A stretch of DNA of 47,898 nt from an uncultured Lachnospiraceae bacterium (GTDB lineage Bacteria > Bacillota > Clostridia > Lachnospirales > Lachnospiraceae): positions 1-47,898 of the forward strand of contig CAJUCC010000012.1 in assembly GCA_910585205.1 (NCBI GenBank). Reading direction: 5' to 3'. The notes beneath the pieces were generated by a model that worked only from the letters and a program-made list of their open reading frames with translations, was not told where the DNA came from and did not search any database. The position numbers and the translations under genes were made by a program. Below are positions 15,605 through 24,412 of this stretch, one piece after another (position 1 is the first letter of the stretch; each line of letters starts with the position of its first letter).

Positions 15605-18025
15605 TCAGACCACTGCCGTCTCCCGCACACCGGCTGAACCGTTACCCTTATTTTCCAGCAGGACATAAACCGCAATCCATAAGACTGCCAGACCTGTCAT
15701 TCCCAGAATGCTGAGAGCCTTTCCCCGCTCCTGTCCCGCATTGACAATCGTAAATATCGTATCGCCCTGATTCACAACCCAGAGATTCTCCTGCGTCGTA
15801 ATAATCCGGTCCGCTGCCAGCGTATCCAGCGCGGCAATATTGCAGTTTACGCCGTCGCGCTGTGTATGAACAATAATTTTACCGTCGCTCTGCTCCACCG
15901 TTATCGGCACAATCTCCGGCTTCGGAAGATCTTCGGATGAAAGCCCCATCGCCTCATCCAGAAACCGGCCCAGATCCGGATTCGGAGAGGTCAGATAATA
16001 ATAAATCAGATTAAATCCCATAAATGTTACATTCGGATCATTGTTGCGTCCCAAATATGTCAGATGACTTTTGCGGTCGTAGACGGTCTCTTTCAAAACC
16101 TCCTCACAACCGGAAACATACACCGTATCCCACAGGCCATATCCGCCCGCCTTAAAATCCAGCTTAAACTGATTGCCGTTATCGTTCTCCAGAATGGGAA
16201 AGTCTTCGGTAAACTGCACAAACTGCGCATAGACACCCATAAACTCATTTTTCCCTGTCAGCATATTTACCGGAATATGCTGCATGTCAATATAAACCTC
16301 GGTTCCCTTTTCCGAAAGCTCCTTCAGCATATTCTCCGCTTTTTCCTTTTCCCGGTATGTAAAGCCGGAAAGATAAAGCTTTTCATAGCCGTTCAGTTCT
16401 TCTATCGTATAGTCCTCCAGACAATCGCTCCTGCCAAGTCCGAAAGAAGGATATATATATGCAATATAAGCGGCGTTCTTTCCGACAGCCAGATTCTTAT
16501 AATGCGAGATAACACCGTACCGGCCGTCAACCGCCTCCATCTTCCACACGACTGCTTTGTCATTCTCCGCCCGGACGCTATAGCCATTGCGCACACCCGC
16601 GGCAGACAGCTTTTCCAGCGCGCCTTCCTCCGCAAGCTGCTCCTTCAATATGACAACCACATCACTGCCATAAAGCCGCAGTCTGTCAAAAACATAGTCA
16701 TAAAAGCCGTCTGCAAGCGCCTCATGCAGCTGCATCTGATTCCACACCGTGGCAGAATTTTCATAATCCCATCCGTTGATTGTATCCACGCCCTGACAGG
16801 CAAAATACCAGTGCGGATATGCGCCAAGCGCCGAAGCGTCCAGCAGCGCCGCTTTATTATCCGTACAGGCGGCCGCCTCATCCAACAGATATTCGGAAAT
16901 CATCGCGCTGTCCCGTTCCAGGGCGTCACCGCCCGGAGACGCCGAACGCAGAAACGGTATATTTTCTCCCGCCAGTATCAGCAGCGCCAGAACCAGAAAC
17001 GGCAGCCGCAGCCGTTCCCAACTCAGCAGCATCGCAAGAAATATCACCAGAACCGCAGGCAGATACCAGTACGGTTTTTGCAGGACAACGGCAGGAATCA
17101 ACCGCATCACCGGCCGCATCACGGCAAGCGATACGAGTATTCCCATGATCGTCAGTACAAACCCCGCCGCCCGCTGCCGGTCCGCCGTAATCAGCCCCAC
17201 GATCGCAATCACCAGCACAGCCATACTGACCGGCAGTTCCGGACTGCTGTGCTCTACATAGCGCCGTGTCAACAGTCCGCCGGCCAAAGCCGGATACAGG
17301 AAATATCCCATCGCCAGATACAAAAGCAAGAGATTTCCCGTCATGCAGGCTGCAAATCCCCATCTGCCTGAAAAAACCGCATACAGAAAGAGCCAGAGCG
17401 CCAGCACAATCCCCAATGCAACCGCCAGCACATAATGGGACAGTATCAAGAGGCAAAAAACCAGAGAAAAAGGCAAAAGCGCCAGCCTGTCATTCCACCG
17501 GACAAACGCAGATACAAAATATACTGCCAGCGGCAAAAATGCCAGTCCCATCACAATATCAAAACTACCCTGCAAAATCGCAATATAAAAAGTGGCGGGT
17601 AAAAAAAGCCAGGCAAGTCCGGTCAGAAATGCCGCTGTCTTTTTCCCGCACCGTATTCCGAACAGGAAAAATCCCATCTGTGCCAGAAACGCCATGACAC
17701 CGTAAAAAACGCAGATACCGCCGTGTATATCACCGCCGCATATCCGGGAAAGCATAACAATCAGATAGTACGCGGCAGAAGGCGCATAGCGGAAAATCTC
17801 ATACCCGTTATACCAGTGCGGCGCATACAATATCGGCCAGGAACCCCGCCCTATGGCATCCGCCACCACATCCAGCTTATATAACTGTGCATAGACGGCG
17901 CTGCCCTGCAGATAAAACCCTGACACATATAAAAAATATCCGACACAAACCGCCACTCCCGCCGAACAGATCATGGCTGCTATGTAATTGCTTACCCTGT
18001 AAAATATCCGTGCCGGCTTTTTCAT
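15605..18025 (-). CDS. Large PTPS-related integral membrane protein (PF10131-type, GT-C-like)
   Basis: 806 residues. The N-terminal half holds about 11-13 hydrophobic helices. It includes the motif-rich loop after TM1 (YKLDVVADAIGRGSWP, APHWYNGYEIFRYAP, PSAAYYLI), which resembles the first extracytoplasmic loop of GT-C glycosyltransferases. A large soluble part follows (about 370-765), then a final helix. This is the class named '6-pyruvoyl-tetrahydropterin synthase-related' because it co-occurs with PTPS-like genes; the protein itself has no PTPS fold. First gene of the exosortase cluster, preceded by a good promoter; the secreted substrate gene starts 57 bases downstream. It may transfer a lipid-linked sugar to the exported protein, which is inference. 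Confidence 0.83.
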   Translation of the reverse strand: MKKPARIFYRVSNYIAAMICSAGVAVCVGYFLYVSGFYLQGSAVYAQLYKLDVVADAIGRGSWPILYAPHWYNGYEIFRYAPSAAYYLIVMLSRICGGDIHGGICVFYGVMAFLAQMGFFLFGIRCGKKTAAFLTGLAWLFLPATFYIAILQGSFDIVMGLAFLPLAVYFVSAFVRWNDRLALLPFSLVFCLLILSHYVLAVALGIVLALWLFLYAVFSGRWGFAACMTGNLLLLYLAMGYFLYPALAGGLLTRRYVEHSSPELPVSMAVLVIAIVGLITADRQRAAGFVLTIMGILVSLAVMRPVMRLIPAVVLQKPYWYLPAVLVIFLAMLLSWERLRLPFLVLALLILAGENIPFLRSASPGGDALERDSAMISEYLLDEAAACTDNKAALLDASALGAYPHWYFACQGVDTINGWDYENSATVWNQMQLHEALADGFYDYVFDRLRLYGSDVVVILKEQLAEEGALEKLSAAGVRNGYSVRAENDKAVVWKMEAVDGRYGVISHYKNLAVGKNAAYIAYIYPSFGLGRSDCLEDYTIEELNGYEKLYLSGFTYREKEKAENMLKELSEKGTEVYIDMQHIPVNMLTGKNEFMGVYAQFVQFTEDFPILENDNGNQFKLDFKAGGYGLWDTVYVSGCEEVLKETVYDRKSHLTYLGRNNDPNVTFMGFNLIYYYLTSPNPDLGRFLDEAMGLSSEDLPKPEIVPITVEQSDGKIIVHTQRDGVNCNIAALDTLAADRIITTQENLWVVNQGDTIFTIVNAGQERGKALSILGMTGLAVLWIAVYVLLENKGNGSAGVRETAVV

Positions 18026-18071
18026 TTGGATCTGACTCTTTTCGTTTTCCGTAATAATTTATCCTGCTATT

Positions 18072-18100
18072 ATGTTAGCACATTTTTCCCCGGGAAGCAA
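18072..18100 (-). promoter_or_regulatory. Promoter of the exosortase G cluster
   Basis: Minus strand: -35 TTGCTT (18095-18100), 17-bp spacer, -10 TAACAT (18072-18077) with extended TG (TGCTAACAT). It sits about 50 bases upstream of the first gene and after the PHP gene stop. No other convincing promoter was seen between here and 11.0 kb. Confidence 0.7.
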
Positions 18101-18128
18101 CCGAAATCATCCCTGCGCCCCGCTGACG

Positions 18129-18878
18129 CTATGCCAGAACCCGCCCGTCTCTGTCGTAGATCCGCTCCCCGTCCGTCAGAATATAGTCCTCCTGCGCCCT
18201 GACGGCGCCGACAAAATCCGCCGCATCCGCCAGCCGCCGCCGAAAGGCCATACCGCCGCCGGACAGGTTGACGGAATGAATGTCCGAGCCTGCCGTCAGC
18301 GGAAATCCGTGTTCCCTTCCATAGGCAATCGCCCGTTCGTCAAACACCTTTTTATACGCATACATCCGGTGCGCCGCATTGATGCCCTCCACACCGTCCA
18401 CGGCGTCCGGGAACAGCCGCACCTGCGGAATATAATACTCCTCGCGGAAAGGATGGGCATGCACCACGATTCCGCCGCCCGCATGCACAAGCGAAAACTG
18501 CTCCTCCACCGAAGCGTCCCGGATCTCGGGATGACGGAGCAGCCATTCTTTTGACAGGCCATAGATCAGAAATTCCGTACCGTCATACCCGGCTTCCCAC
18601 CCGAAAAATACATCCAGCCCGATCCTGTCGCCAACCCGTTTTACCGCTTCATAGCCTTTTGTAAATCGTTCCACAAACGCTTCCCACGGCAGACTTTTGT
18701 CCACCGCCGTATTGCCATGCCAGTTGTGATCCGTCACAAAAATTCCCGTGTAACCTGCCGTCTTGCAGGCATATGCCATGCCCGCGCCGCCGCTCCCGGC
18801 ACAGGCGCTGCCTTCCGTCGTATGTAAATGCGTCTCATATAGATAAGGGTATGCCGCCCTGTATTCCTTTGCCGTCAT
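18129..18878 (-). CDS. PHP-domain phosphoesterase
   Basis: 249-residue metal-dependent phosphoesterase of the PHP superfamily. The metal-binding motifs are in order: HLHTTE (residues 17-22), TDHNWHG, HAHPFREE and the C-terminal GSDIH. Such proteins hydrolyse phosphate esters or act as trinuclear-metal nucleases or phosphatases; the substrate cannot be told. The start overlaps the uridine-kinase stop (ATGA), so the two are made together. The exosortase cluster promoter lies just beyond its stop. Confidence 0.85.
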   Translation of the reverse strand: MTAKEYRAAYPYLYETHLHTTEGSACAGSGGAGMAYACKTAGYTGIFVTDHNWHGNTAVDKSLPWEAFVERFTKGYEAVKRVGDRIGLDVFFGWEAGYDGTEFLIYGLSKEWLLRHPEIRDASVEEQFSLVHAGGGIVVHAHPFREEYYIPQVRLFPDAVDGVEGINAAHRMYAYKKVFDERAIAYGREHGFPLTAGSDIHSVNLSGGGMAFRRRLADAADFVGAVRAQEDYILTDGERIYDRDGRVLA

Positions 18879-19504
18879 TCCGTCTCTTCTCCGTCCAGAA
18901 TTTTTTTCAGATAATTTTTCAGTATCGCGATAGCCACCGTGTTTTTGCCGCCCCGCGGAATGATCAGATCCGCGTACTTTTTCGACGGCTCGATAAACTG
19001 TTCATGCATCGGTTTGACCGTCGTCCGGTACTGGCGCAGCACGGACTCCACGCTTCTGCCGCGTTCCGACATATCCCGGGTAATCCTGCGCATCAGCCGC
19101 TCGTCCGCATCCGTGTCCACAAAGATTTTCAGATCCATGAGACTGCGCAGCGGCTCCGATTCCAGAATCAGAATGCCTTCCAGCATCAGAATCCGCTTCG
19201 ACTGTACCGTCACCGTCTCCCGTGACCGGTTGTGAATGCTGTAATCATACACGGGCCGCTCGATCGTCCGCCCCGCTTTCAGCGCCATCACATCCTCCAC
19301 CATGCGCTCCGTGTCAAAAGAGGCCGGATGGTCATAATTCAGCTTTTCCCGCTCCGCAAACGGCATGTCATCATGCGCCTTGTAATAACAGTCATGTCCT
19401 ACCAGCTCGATACCTTCTCCAAAATAGTCCTTGATAATCTGTACGATCGTCGTTTTCCCGGAGGCCGTCCCGCCGGCCACGCCGATCACATAAGTTCTGT
19501 CCAT
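18875..19504 (-). CDS. udk: Uridine kinase (uridine/cytidine kinase)
   Basis: 209 residues. It phosphorylates uridine or cytidine to UMP/CMP with ATP or GTP. The P-loop is GGTASGKTT (about residues 11-19). The nucleoside-binding segments HDCYYK, NYDHPASFD and RPVYDYSIHNR are typical of Udk, as is the lid region TRDMSERGRSVESV. The start at 19504 gives the usual N-terminus MDRTYVIGVAGG; the open frame to 19591 runs through a terminator-like hairpin and is unlikely. It is coupled to the PHP gene downstream. Confidence 0.92.
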   Translation of the reverse strand: MDRTYVIGVAGGTASGKTTIVQIIKDYFGEGIELVGHDCYYKAHDDMPFAEREKLNYDHPASFDTERMVEDVMALKAGRTIERPVYDYSIHNRSRETVTVQSKRILMLEGILILESEPLRSLMDLKIFVDTDADERLMRRITRDMSERGRSVESVLRQYRTTVKPMHEQFIEPSKKYADLIIPRGGKNTVAIAILKNYLKKILDGEETE

Positions 19505-19543
19505 CCGCAGTTCCGCCCTTTCTCTGCCGTATTCCGTTATACG

Positions 19544-19582
19544 AAAAGGATGTCCCGGTCCCGGACCGGAAGGCATCCTTTT
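19544..19582. terminator. Terminator-like hairpin between ilvE and udk
   Basis: Stem AAAAGGATG/CATCCTTTT, 9 bp, enclosing a second GC-rich stem CCGGTC/GACCGG. The arms give four T residues on either strand. It lies 12 bases after the ilvE stop. Confidence 0.6.
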
Positions 19583-19594
19583 CTGCCGCATGTC

Positions 19595-20620
19595 TTATCT
19601 GATTTCCTGTATCCATCCCGCAGGCGCCTCGATACGGCCCATCTGAATGCCGGTCAGCGTATCGTACAGCTTTCTCGTGACAGGCCCCATATCCGTCATT
19701 CCCGCCGGCAGGCAGATCTCCGTGCCGTGATCCACAATCTTTCCGACCGGAGAAATCACCGCCGCAGTGCCGCACAGGCCGCACTCCGCAAAATCTTTCA
19801 GCTCTTCTTTGTATATTTCCCGTTCTTCGGTTTCCAGGCCCAGATATTCTTTCGCCACATACATCAGAGAACGTCTCGTGATCGAAGGCAGGATACTGCC
19901 GGATTTCGGCGTTACGACCTTATTGTCTCCGGTGACAAAAATAAAGTTTGCGCCGCCCGTCTCCTCGACCTTGGTGTGAGTCGCGGCATCCAGATACATA
20001 TTCTCGTCAAAGCCCTGCTTATGCGCATCCACAATCGCATACAGGCTCATGGCATAATTCAGCCCCGCCTTGATATGGCCCGTGCCGTTCGGCGCCGCCC
20101 TGTCAAAATCACTGATGCGGATGGTAATGGGTTTTACGCCGCCTTTGAAATACGGCCCCACCGGCGTCGTGAAAATACGGAACTGGAATTCGTCCGCCGG
20201 TTTCACGCCGATAACCGGCCCGCTCGCATACATAAACGGCCGGATATATAAAGTAGCGCCGCTGCCGTAAGGCGGCACGTAGCTCTCATTGGCTTTTACG
20301 GTGCGAATGACCGCTTCCACAAATTTCTCTTTCGGATAGACCGGCATTTCCAGCCGCCGGCACGAGTCTTCCATCCGCTGCCCGTTCAGATCGGGCCGGA
20401 ATGTCACGATGCGGCCGTCTTCTGTCGTATAGGCCTTTAATCCCTCAAAGCACGACTGCGAATACTGCAGGACACCCGCACACTCGTTGATTACCAGATC
20501 CGCATCCGCCGTCATCGCGCCGTCGTCCCACACGCCGTCCTTCCAGTTTGCCACAAAACGCTGATCCGTCCGCATATACGTAAATCCCAGATTGCCCCAG
20601 TCGATATTTTTCTTTTCCAT
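19595..20620 (-). CDS. ilvE: Branched-chain amino acid aminotransferase
   Basis: 341-residue fold-type IV PLP enzyme that interconverts Leu/Ile/Val and their 2-oxo acids. The PLP lysine is in GHIKAGLNYA. The N-terminal block QYSQSCFEGLKAY, the substrate loop RPFMYASGP and the motif VEETGGANFIFV are those of class II BCAT. The start at 20620 follows GAGAGGAA. It has its own strong promoter and a terminator-like hairpin after the stop, so it is monocistronic. The roughly 95-base leader was checked for a T-box (GGTGGNACCGCG) and none was found. Confidence 0.95.
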   Translation of the reverse strand: MEKKNIDWGNLGFTYMRTDQRFVANWKDGVWDDGAMTADADLVINECAGVLQYSQSCFEGLKAYTTEDGRIVTFRPDLNGQRMEDSCRRLEMPVYPKEKFVEAVIRTVKANESYVPPYGSGATLYIRPFMYASGPVIGVKPADEFQFRIFTTPVGPYFKGGVKPITIRISDFDRAAPNGTGHIKAGLNYAMSLYAIVDAHKQGFDENMYLDAATHTKVEETGGANFIFVTGDNKVVTPKSGSILPSITRRSLMYVAKEYLGLETEEREIYKEELKDFAECGLCGTAAVISPVGKIVDHGTEICLPAGMTDMGPVTRKLYDTLTGIQMGRIEAPAGWIQEIR

Positions 20621-20682
20621 CTCCGATTCCTCTCTTTCCCATCGTAAAACATCTGCGCGCCCACAGACGCCGTATTATGTTT

Positions 20683-20711
20683 ATTATCATACGTTACCCG
20701 GGAAAAGTCAA
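20683..20711 (-). promoter_or_regulatory. ilvE promoter
   Basis: Minus strand: -35 TTGACT (20706-20711), 17-bp spacer, -10 GATAAT (20683-20688). About 60 bases upstream of the ilvE start. Confidence 0.75.
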
Positions 20712-20868
20712 TTCTTTATCATATATCCTTAATCGCAACAATCGTTGCGTATTTCCCCGCAATCTGTTCCCCGGGCGCATCCCGCTCAGAATCAACGCCC
20801 GCTCTGCAACGCGTATTTTATCGTCATGGAAGCGGGACAGAATTATTGAGTCGCAGCCGCATAACCGA

Positions 20869-20912
20869 AAAAAGTGTAACACTCACAAAGTACCCGGAAC
20901 GTTACACTTTTT
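20869..20912. terminator. Terminator after metF
   Basis: Perfect 12-bp stem AAAAAGTGTAAC/GTTACACTTTTT with a 20-base loop, followed on either strand by T residues. It closes the ACT-hom-apgM-lysC-metF transcript; the ilvE promoter lies beyond it. Confidence 0.88.
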
Positions 20913-20944
20913 CTTTTTATCGGAATACAGGCGGTTCCCGCCGT

Positions 20945-21811
20945 TTACACCAGATTCCGTATCCCCTCGCAGATCCGGCGGGCAACGACGGGATTGTTCA
21001 TGGTATACAGGTGGATGCCGTCAACGCCGTTTGTCAGAAGATCCACAATCTGGTTGATGGCATAGGCCATGCCGGCGTCAAAGAGCGCTTCTTTATTGTC
21101 CTCGAATTTATGCATAATCCGGGCATATTTTTCCGGCAGGCCGGCGCCGCAGAGCGTTACCATCCGCTCGATCTGCGCTTTGTTGGTGACAGGCATGATA
21201 CCCGCCTCGATCGGCACACCGATTCCCGCAATCGCCGCGTCTTCCAGAAAGCGGTAGTATGCCGCATTGTCAAAGAAAAGCTGTGAGATCAGATGGGTTG
21301 CGCCGCTGTCCACTTTTTCCTTCAGATGATGCAGATCGGCCGCCCGGCTTTCCGCCTCCTGATGGGTTTCCGGGTAACATGCCGCACAGATGTGGAAGTC
21401 ATCGCTCTGTTCCCGGATAAATCGGATCAGGTCATTGGCATACAGAAATTCCTTTTTCGGTTCATAGTCCGGGCTGCGGTCTCCCCGCAGCGCCAGCAGG
21501 TTAAAAATGCCCGCCTCCTTGAGTTCTTCCAGCATCCCCCGGATCTCGGCCTTTGTATAGTTCAGACAGGTCAGATGCACCACCGGTTCGATGTGATAAA
21601 CTTCTTTGATCTTTTTCGCCAGTTCGATCGTCTTATTGTTGACGGCGCTTCCGCCCGCGCCAAAGGTTATGCTGATAAAATCAGGCTGCAGACCGCTCAA
21701 CACTTCCAGTGTTGCATCGATGTCCCGCAGGGCCGCACCGCGTTTGGGCGGAAAGATCTCAAACGAAATAACCTGCTTTTTTTTCGCTTCAAATAGAGTG
21801 TCCAGATTCAT
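20945..21811 (-). CDS. metF: 5,10-methylenetetrahydrofolate reductase
   Basis: 288-residue flavoprotein reducing methylene-THF to methyl-THF for methionine synthesis. It has the TIM-barrel features of MetF: VISFEIFPPKRG near the N-terminus (catalytic Glu), FISITFGAGGS, HLTCLNYT, LALRGDRSPDY and QLFFDNAAYYRF. The start follows GGAAGGAAG. The gap to lysC is 45 bases with no terminator, so metF is probably the last gene of the aspartate-family operon, linking homoserine-derived methionine synthesis with its methyl donor. Confidence 0.95.
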   Translation of the reverse strand: MNLDTLFEAKKKQVISFEIFPPKRGAALRDIDATLEVLSGLQPDFISITFGAGGSAVNNKTIELAKKIKEVYHIEPVVHLTCLNYTKAEIRGMLEELKEAGIFNLLALRGDRSPDYEPKKEFLYANDLIRFIREQSDDFHICAACYPETHQEAESRAADLHHLKEKVDSGATHLISQLFFDNAAYYRFLEDAAIAGIGVPIEAGIMPVTNKAQIERMVTLCGAGLPEKYARIMHKFEDNKEALFDAGMAYAINQIVDLLTNGVDGIHLYTMNNPVVARRICEGIRNLV

Positions 21812-21856
21812 ACCGCTTCCTTCCTTTCGTACCGGTTTCCCGCGTTTCCATTGCGC

Positions 21857-23176
21857 TTATAACTGGGAAACCACAAATATATCATAAATGGCTTTGATCG
21901 CCGCTTCGAAATCGCTGTCACTGACACCGATAATAATATTCAGCTCACTGGAACCCTGATCGATCATCTTGACATTGACATTGGCATGCGCCAGCGCGGA
22001 AAAAATCCTGCCGGCGGTTCCCCTTGTGGAACGCATTCCCCGCCCTACCACAGCAATCAGCGCCAGATCGGACTCAATGTCAATCGAGTCGGGACGGGTC
22101 AGTCGATGCAGCCCGGCCACAACCTTTTGCTCTTTTTCGATAAATTCATCCAGGTGCACAAACACCGTCAGCGTGTCAATCCCCGAAGGCATATGTTCAA
22201 ACGAAATGCCGTTTTCCTCAAAGACCTGCAATACCTTTCTGCCAAATCCCACTTCCGCATTCATCATATCCTTTTCAATATTAATGGAACAGAAGCCGCG
22301 CTTGCCGGCAATTCCCGTAATCGTATATCTGGATTTCTGACAGGTACTTTCCACAATCCATGTCCCCCGGTCTTCCGGCGCATTCGTATTGCGGATATTG
22401 ATGGGGATGCCCTCTTTGCGCACCGGAAAGATCGCATCCTCATGGAGTACCGTCGCCCCCATATACGAAAGTTCTCGCAGCTCTCGGTAGGTGATTGTCT
22501 CAATGCCCTCCGGCCGCTCGATAATGCGGGGATCGGCGATCAGAAAACCCGATACGTCCGTCCAGTTTTCATAGACATCCGCATGGACTGCCCGCGCCAC
22601 GATAGACCCGGTAATGTCCGAGCCGCCACGGGAAAATGTCTTTACACAGCCGTCCGGCGCCGCGCCGTAAAAGCCCGGGATAACCGCGCGCTCCGTCTCC
22701 GCCAGGCGTTCCCGCAAAAGTCTGTCGGTCTCCTCCGCCTGAAACACACCGTTTTCGTCAAAGCGCACCACCTCCGCCGCATCCAGAAACGGATAACCCA
22801 GATAATGCGCCATAATAATGCCGTTCAGATATTCGCCCCGGGAAGCCGCATAGTCCCGCCCGGCCTTATTCTGAAACTGCGTTTCGATCTCCTTTAATTC
22901 CGTTTCCAGAGAGAGTTCCATGCCGAGCCCGGTTATGATCTCCTCAAACCGGAGCCTGATCTGCTTTAATTCCTTTGCAAAGTTTTTGCCCTGTTCGGCC
23001 AGCGCATAACAGTCATACAGCATATCCGTCACCTTGGTGTCATGCATATGCCGCTTGCCCGGCGCGGACGGCACCACATACCGTCTCTCCGTATCGCTGC
23101 GGATAATCTCTCCCACCTTCTGGAACTGCTTCGCACTGGCAAGGGAACTGCCGCCGAATTTCACAACTTTTATCAT
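21857..23176 (-). CDS. lysC: Aspartate kinase
   Basis: 439 residues. First step of the aspartate family (Lys, Thr, Met): phosphorylation of aspartate. N-terminal VVKFGGSSLAS is the kinase signature. Further landmarks are SRGGSDITG and the tandem ACT domains from about residue 295 (ITGIAGKRGFCSINIEKD and VVGRGMRSTRGTAGRIF). The start at 23176 gives MIKVVKFGG after GAGGAGA; the open frame to 23215 overlaps the previous gene. The ACT domains predict feedback control by an end product, and its place in a hom operon suggests threonine or methionine. Confidence 0.94.
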   Translation of the reverse strand: MIKVVKFGGSSLASAKQFQKVGEIIRSDTERRYVVPSAPGKRHMHDTKVTDMLYDCYALAEQGKNFAKELKQIRLRFEEIITGLGMELSLETELKEIETQFQNKAGRDYAASRGEYLNGIIMAHYLGYPFLDAAEVVRFDENGVFQAEETDRLLRERLAETERAVIPGFYGAAPDGCVKTFSRGGSDITGSIVARAVHADVYENWTDVSGFLIADPRIIERPEGIETITYRELRELSYMGATVLHEDAIFPVRKEGIPINIRNTNAPEDRGTWIVESTCQKSRYTITGIAGKRGFCSINIEKDMMNAEVGFGRKVLQVFEENGISFEHMPSGIDTLTVFVHLDEFIEKEQKVVAGLHRLTRPDSIDIESDLALIAVVGRGMRSTRGTAGRIFSALAHANVNVKMIDQGSSELNIIIGVSDSDFEAAIKAIYDIFVVSQL

Positions 23177-23204
23177 AATTTTTCTCCTCACTCCACTTAT
23201 CCGG

Positions 23205-24410
23205 TCATTCTTCAAACAGTCTGCGAATCAGCATATGGCCCTTTTCCACGCGGATACCGGTCTTCGATGCGGCGTCTTCATTATAAAGCGTACCGCCCGG
23301 TATCGGACGGCTGCTGTCGTATAACAGATACGGCACATCGCTGCCCGTATGGGTCCGCACCCGAACGGGCGTCGGATGATCCGGCAGAACAAGCATCCGG
23401 TACGGTTCTCCCGCCCCGTCCAAACCTTCTTTCAGTGGTTTTATGACACGGCTGTCAATATACTCAATGGCCTGTACTTTCTTTTCCGCACTGCCCTGAT
23501 GTCCCATCTCGTCCGGAGCCTCGATATGGATATAGGCAAAGTCATAGCCGTCCTGCGTCAGCGCTTTGACGGCCGCAGCCGCCTTGCCCTCGTAATTTGT
23601 ATGCAGACCGCCGTTGGCTCCCCCGACTTCGATATTGTCCATGCCTGCACCCACCGCAATGCCTTTCAGCAGATCAACCGCGGAGATCATCACACCCTTT
23701 TTCCCATGTTCCGCCATAAAATCAGAGAGCATCGGCCTGGTGCCCGCGCCCCAGAACCAGCAGCAGTTTGCCGGACGCAGCCCCTGACGGATTCGCTCTG
23801 CATTCAGCGGATGGCGCGAGAGTATCTCATAGCTTTTTTTCATCATCTCACAAAACATGCGGTCCTTTGGAAGATAAGCCCCGATCGCCTGTCCCAGCAC
23901 GTCATGGGGCGGCGTCAGCTCCATGACCGTTCCGTGATCCCAGATTACGCAATGCCGATAGCTTGTGCCCACGTAAAAGCGGTATGTATCATTTTCCAGC
24001 TCCCGCTTTACCGCCTCCAGCAGCACTGCCGCATCCGCGGTGCTGATCTCGTCCGCACTGTGATCGATAATCGTCCGCTCCGCAAAAGGAACGCCCTCCT
24101 CCCCGGAAAGGGTAACGATATTGCAGCGCAGTGCAATATCCGTGTCCTTCATCGGCACACCGATACTCAATGCCTCCAGCGGAGAACGGCCGGAATAATA
24201 CCGTGCGGGATCATAACCGAGCACCGACAGATTGGCCGTATCCGAGCCGGGCTTCATTCCGTCGGGTATTGTATGTACCATACCGGTCTCCGATACCGCG
24301 CTCAGCGCATCCAGATGTGCCGTCCCGGCATACGCGAGCGGCGTAAGGCCGCCCAGTTCTTCCAGCGGTTCATCCGCCATCCCGTCGCCCAATACAATGA
24401 CATATTTCAT
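23205..24410 (-). CDS. ApgM-like alkaline-phosphatase superfamily enzyme, proposed homoserine kinase
   Basis: 401 residues, related to cofactor-independent phosphoglycerate mutase of the ApgM type. Metal-site motifs are visible: LGDGMAD at the N-terminus, KPGSDTANLSVLGYDP with the Ser/Asp region, HIEAPDEMGHQG and LPDHPTP with the C-terminal metal ligands. A subgroup of this family (TIGR02535, from memory) is proposed to replace ThrB as homoserine kinase. Here the gene lies exactly between hom and lysC, two and 28 bases from its neighbours, which strongly favours that role over glycolysis. GGAGGAC inside the end of hom is its ribosome site. No ThrB-like GHMP kinase was seen in the window. Confidence 0.85.
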   Translation of the reverse strand: MKYVIVLGDGMADEPLEELGGLTPLAYAGTAHLDALSAVSETGMVHTIPDGMKPGSDTANLSVLGYDPARYYSGRSPLEALSIGVPMKDTDIALRCNIVTLSGEEGVPFAERTIIDHSADEISTADAAVLLEAVKRELENDTYRFYVGTSYRHCVIWDHGTVMELTPPHDVLGQAIGAYLPKDRMFCEMMKKSYEILSRHPLNAERIRQGLRPANCCWFWGAGTRPMLSDFMAEHGKKGVMISAVDLLKGIAVGAGMDNIEVGGANGGLHTNYEGKAAAAVKALTQDGYDFAYIHIEAPDEMGHQGSAEKKVQAIEYIDSRVIKPLKEGLDGAGEPYRMLVLPDHPTPVRVRTHTGSDVPYLLYDSSRPIPGGTLYNEDAASKTGIRVEKGHMLIRRLFEE

Positions 24411-24412
24411 AT

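Noticed and set aside
16064..17371. 435-codon plus-strand open frame opposite the PTPS-related membrane protein
   Set aside because: Antisense shadow of a well-supported membrane protein; composition (His/Arg/Gln rich) is unlike real proteins and there is no ribosome site.
20621..20870. T-box or other riboswitch before ilvE
   Set aside because: No GGTGGNACCGCG-like T-box sequence and no terminator/antiterminator pair in the leader; an ordinary promoter is present.
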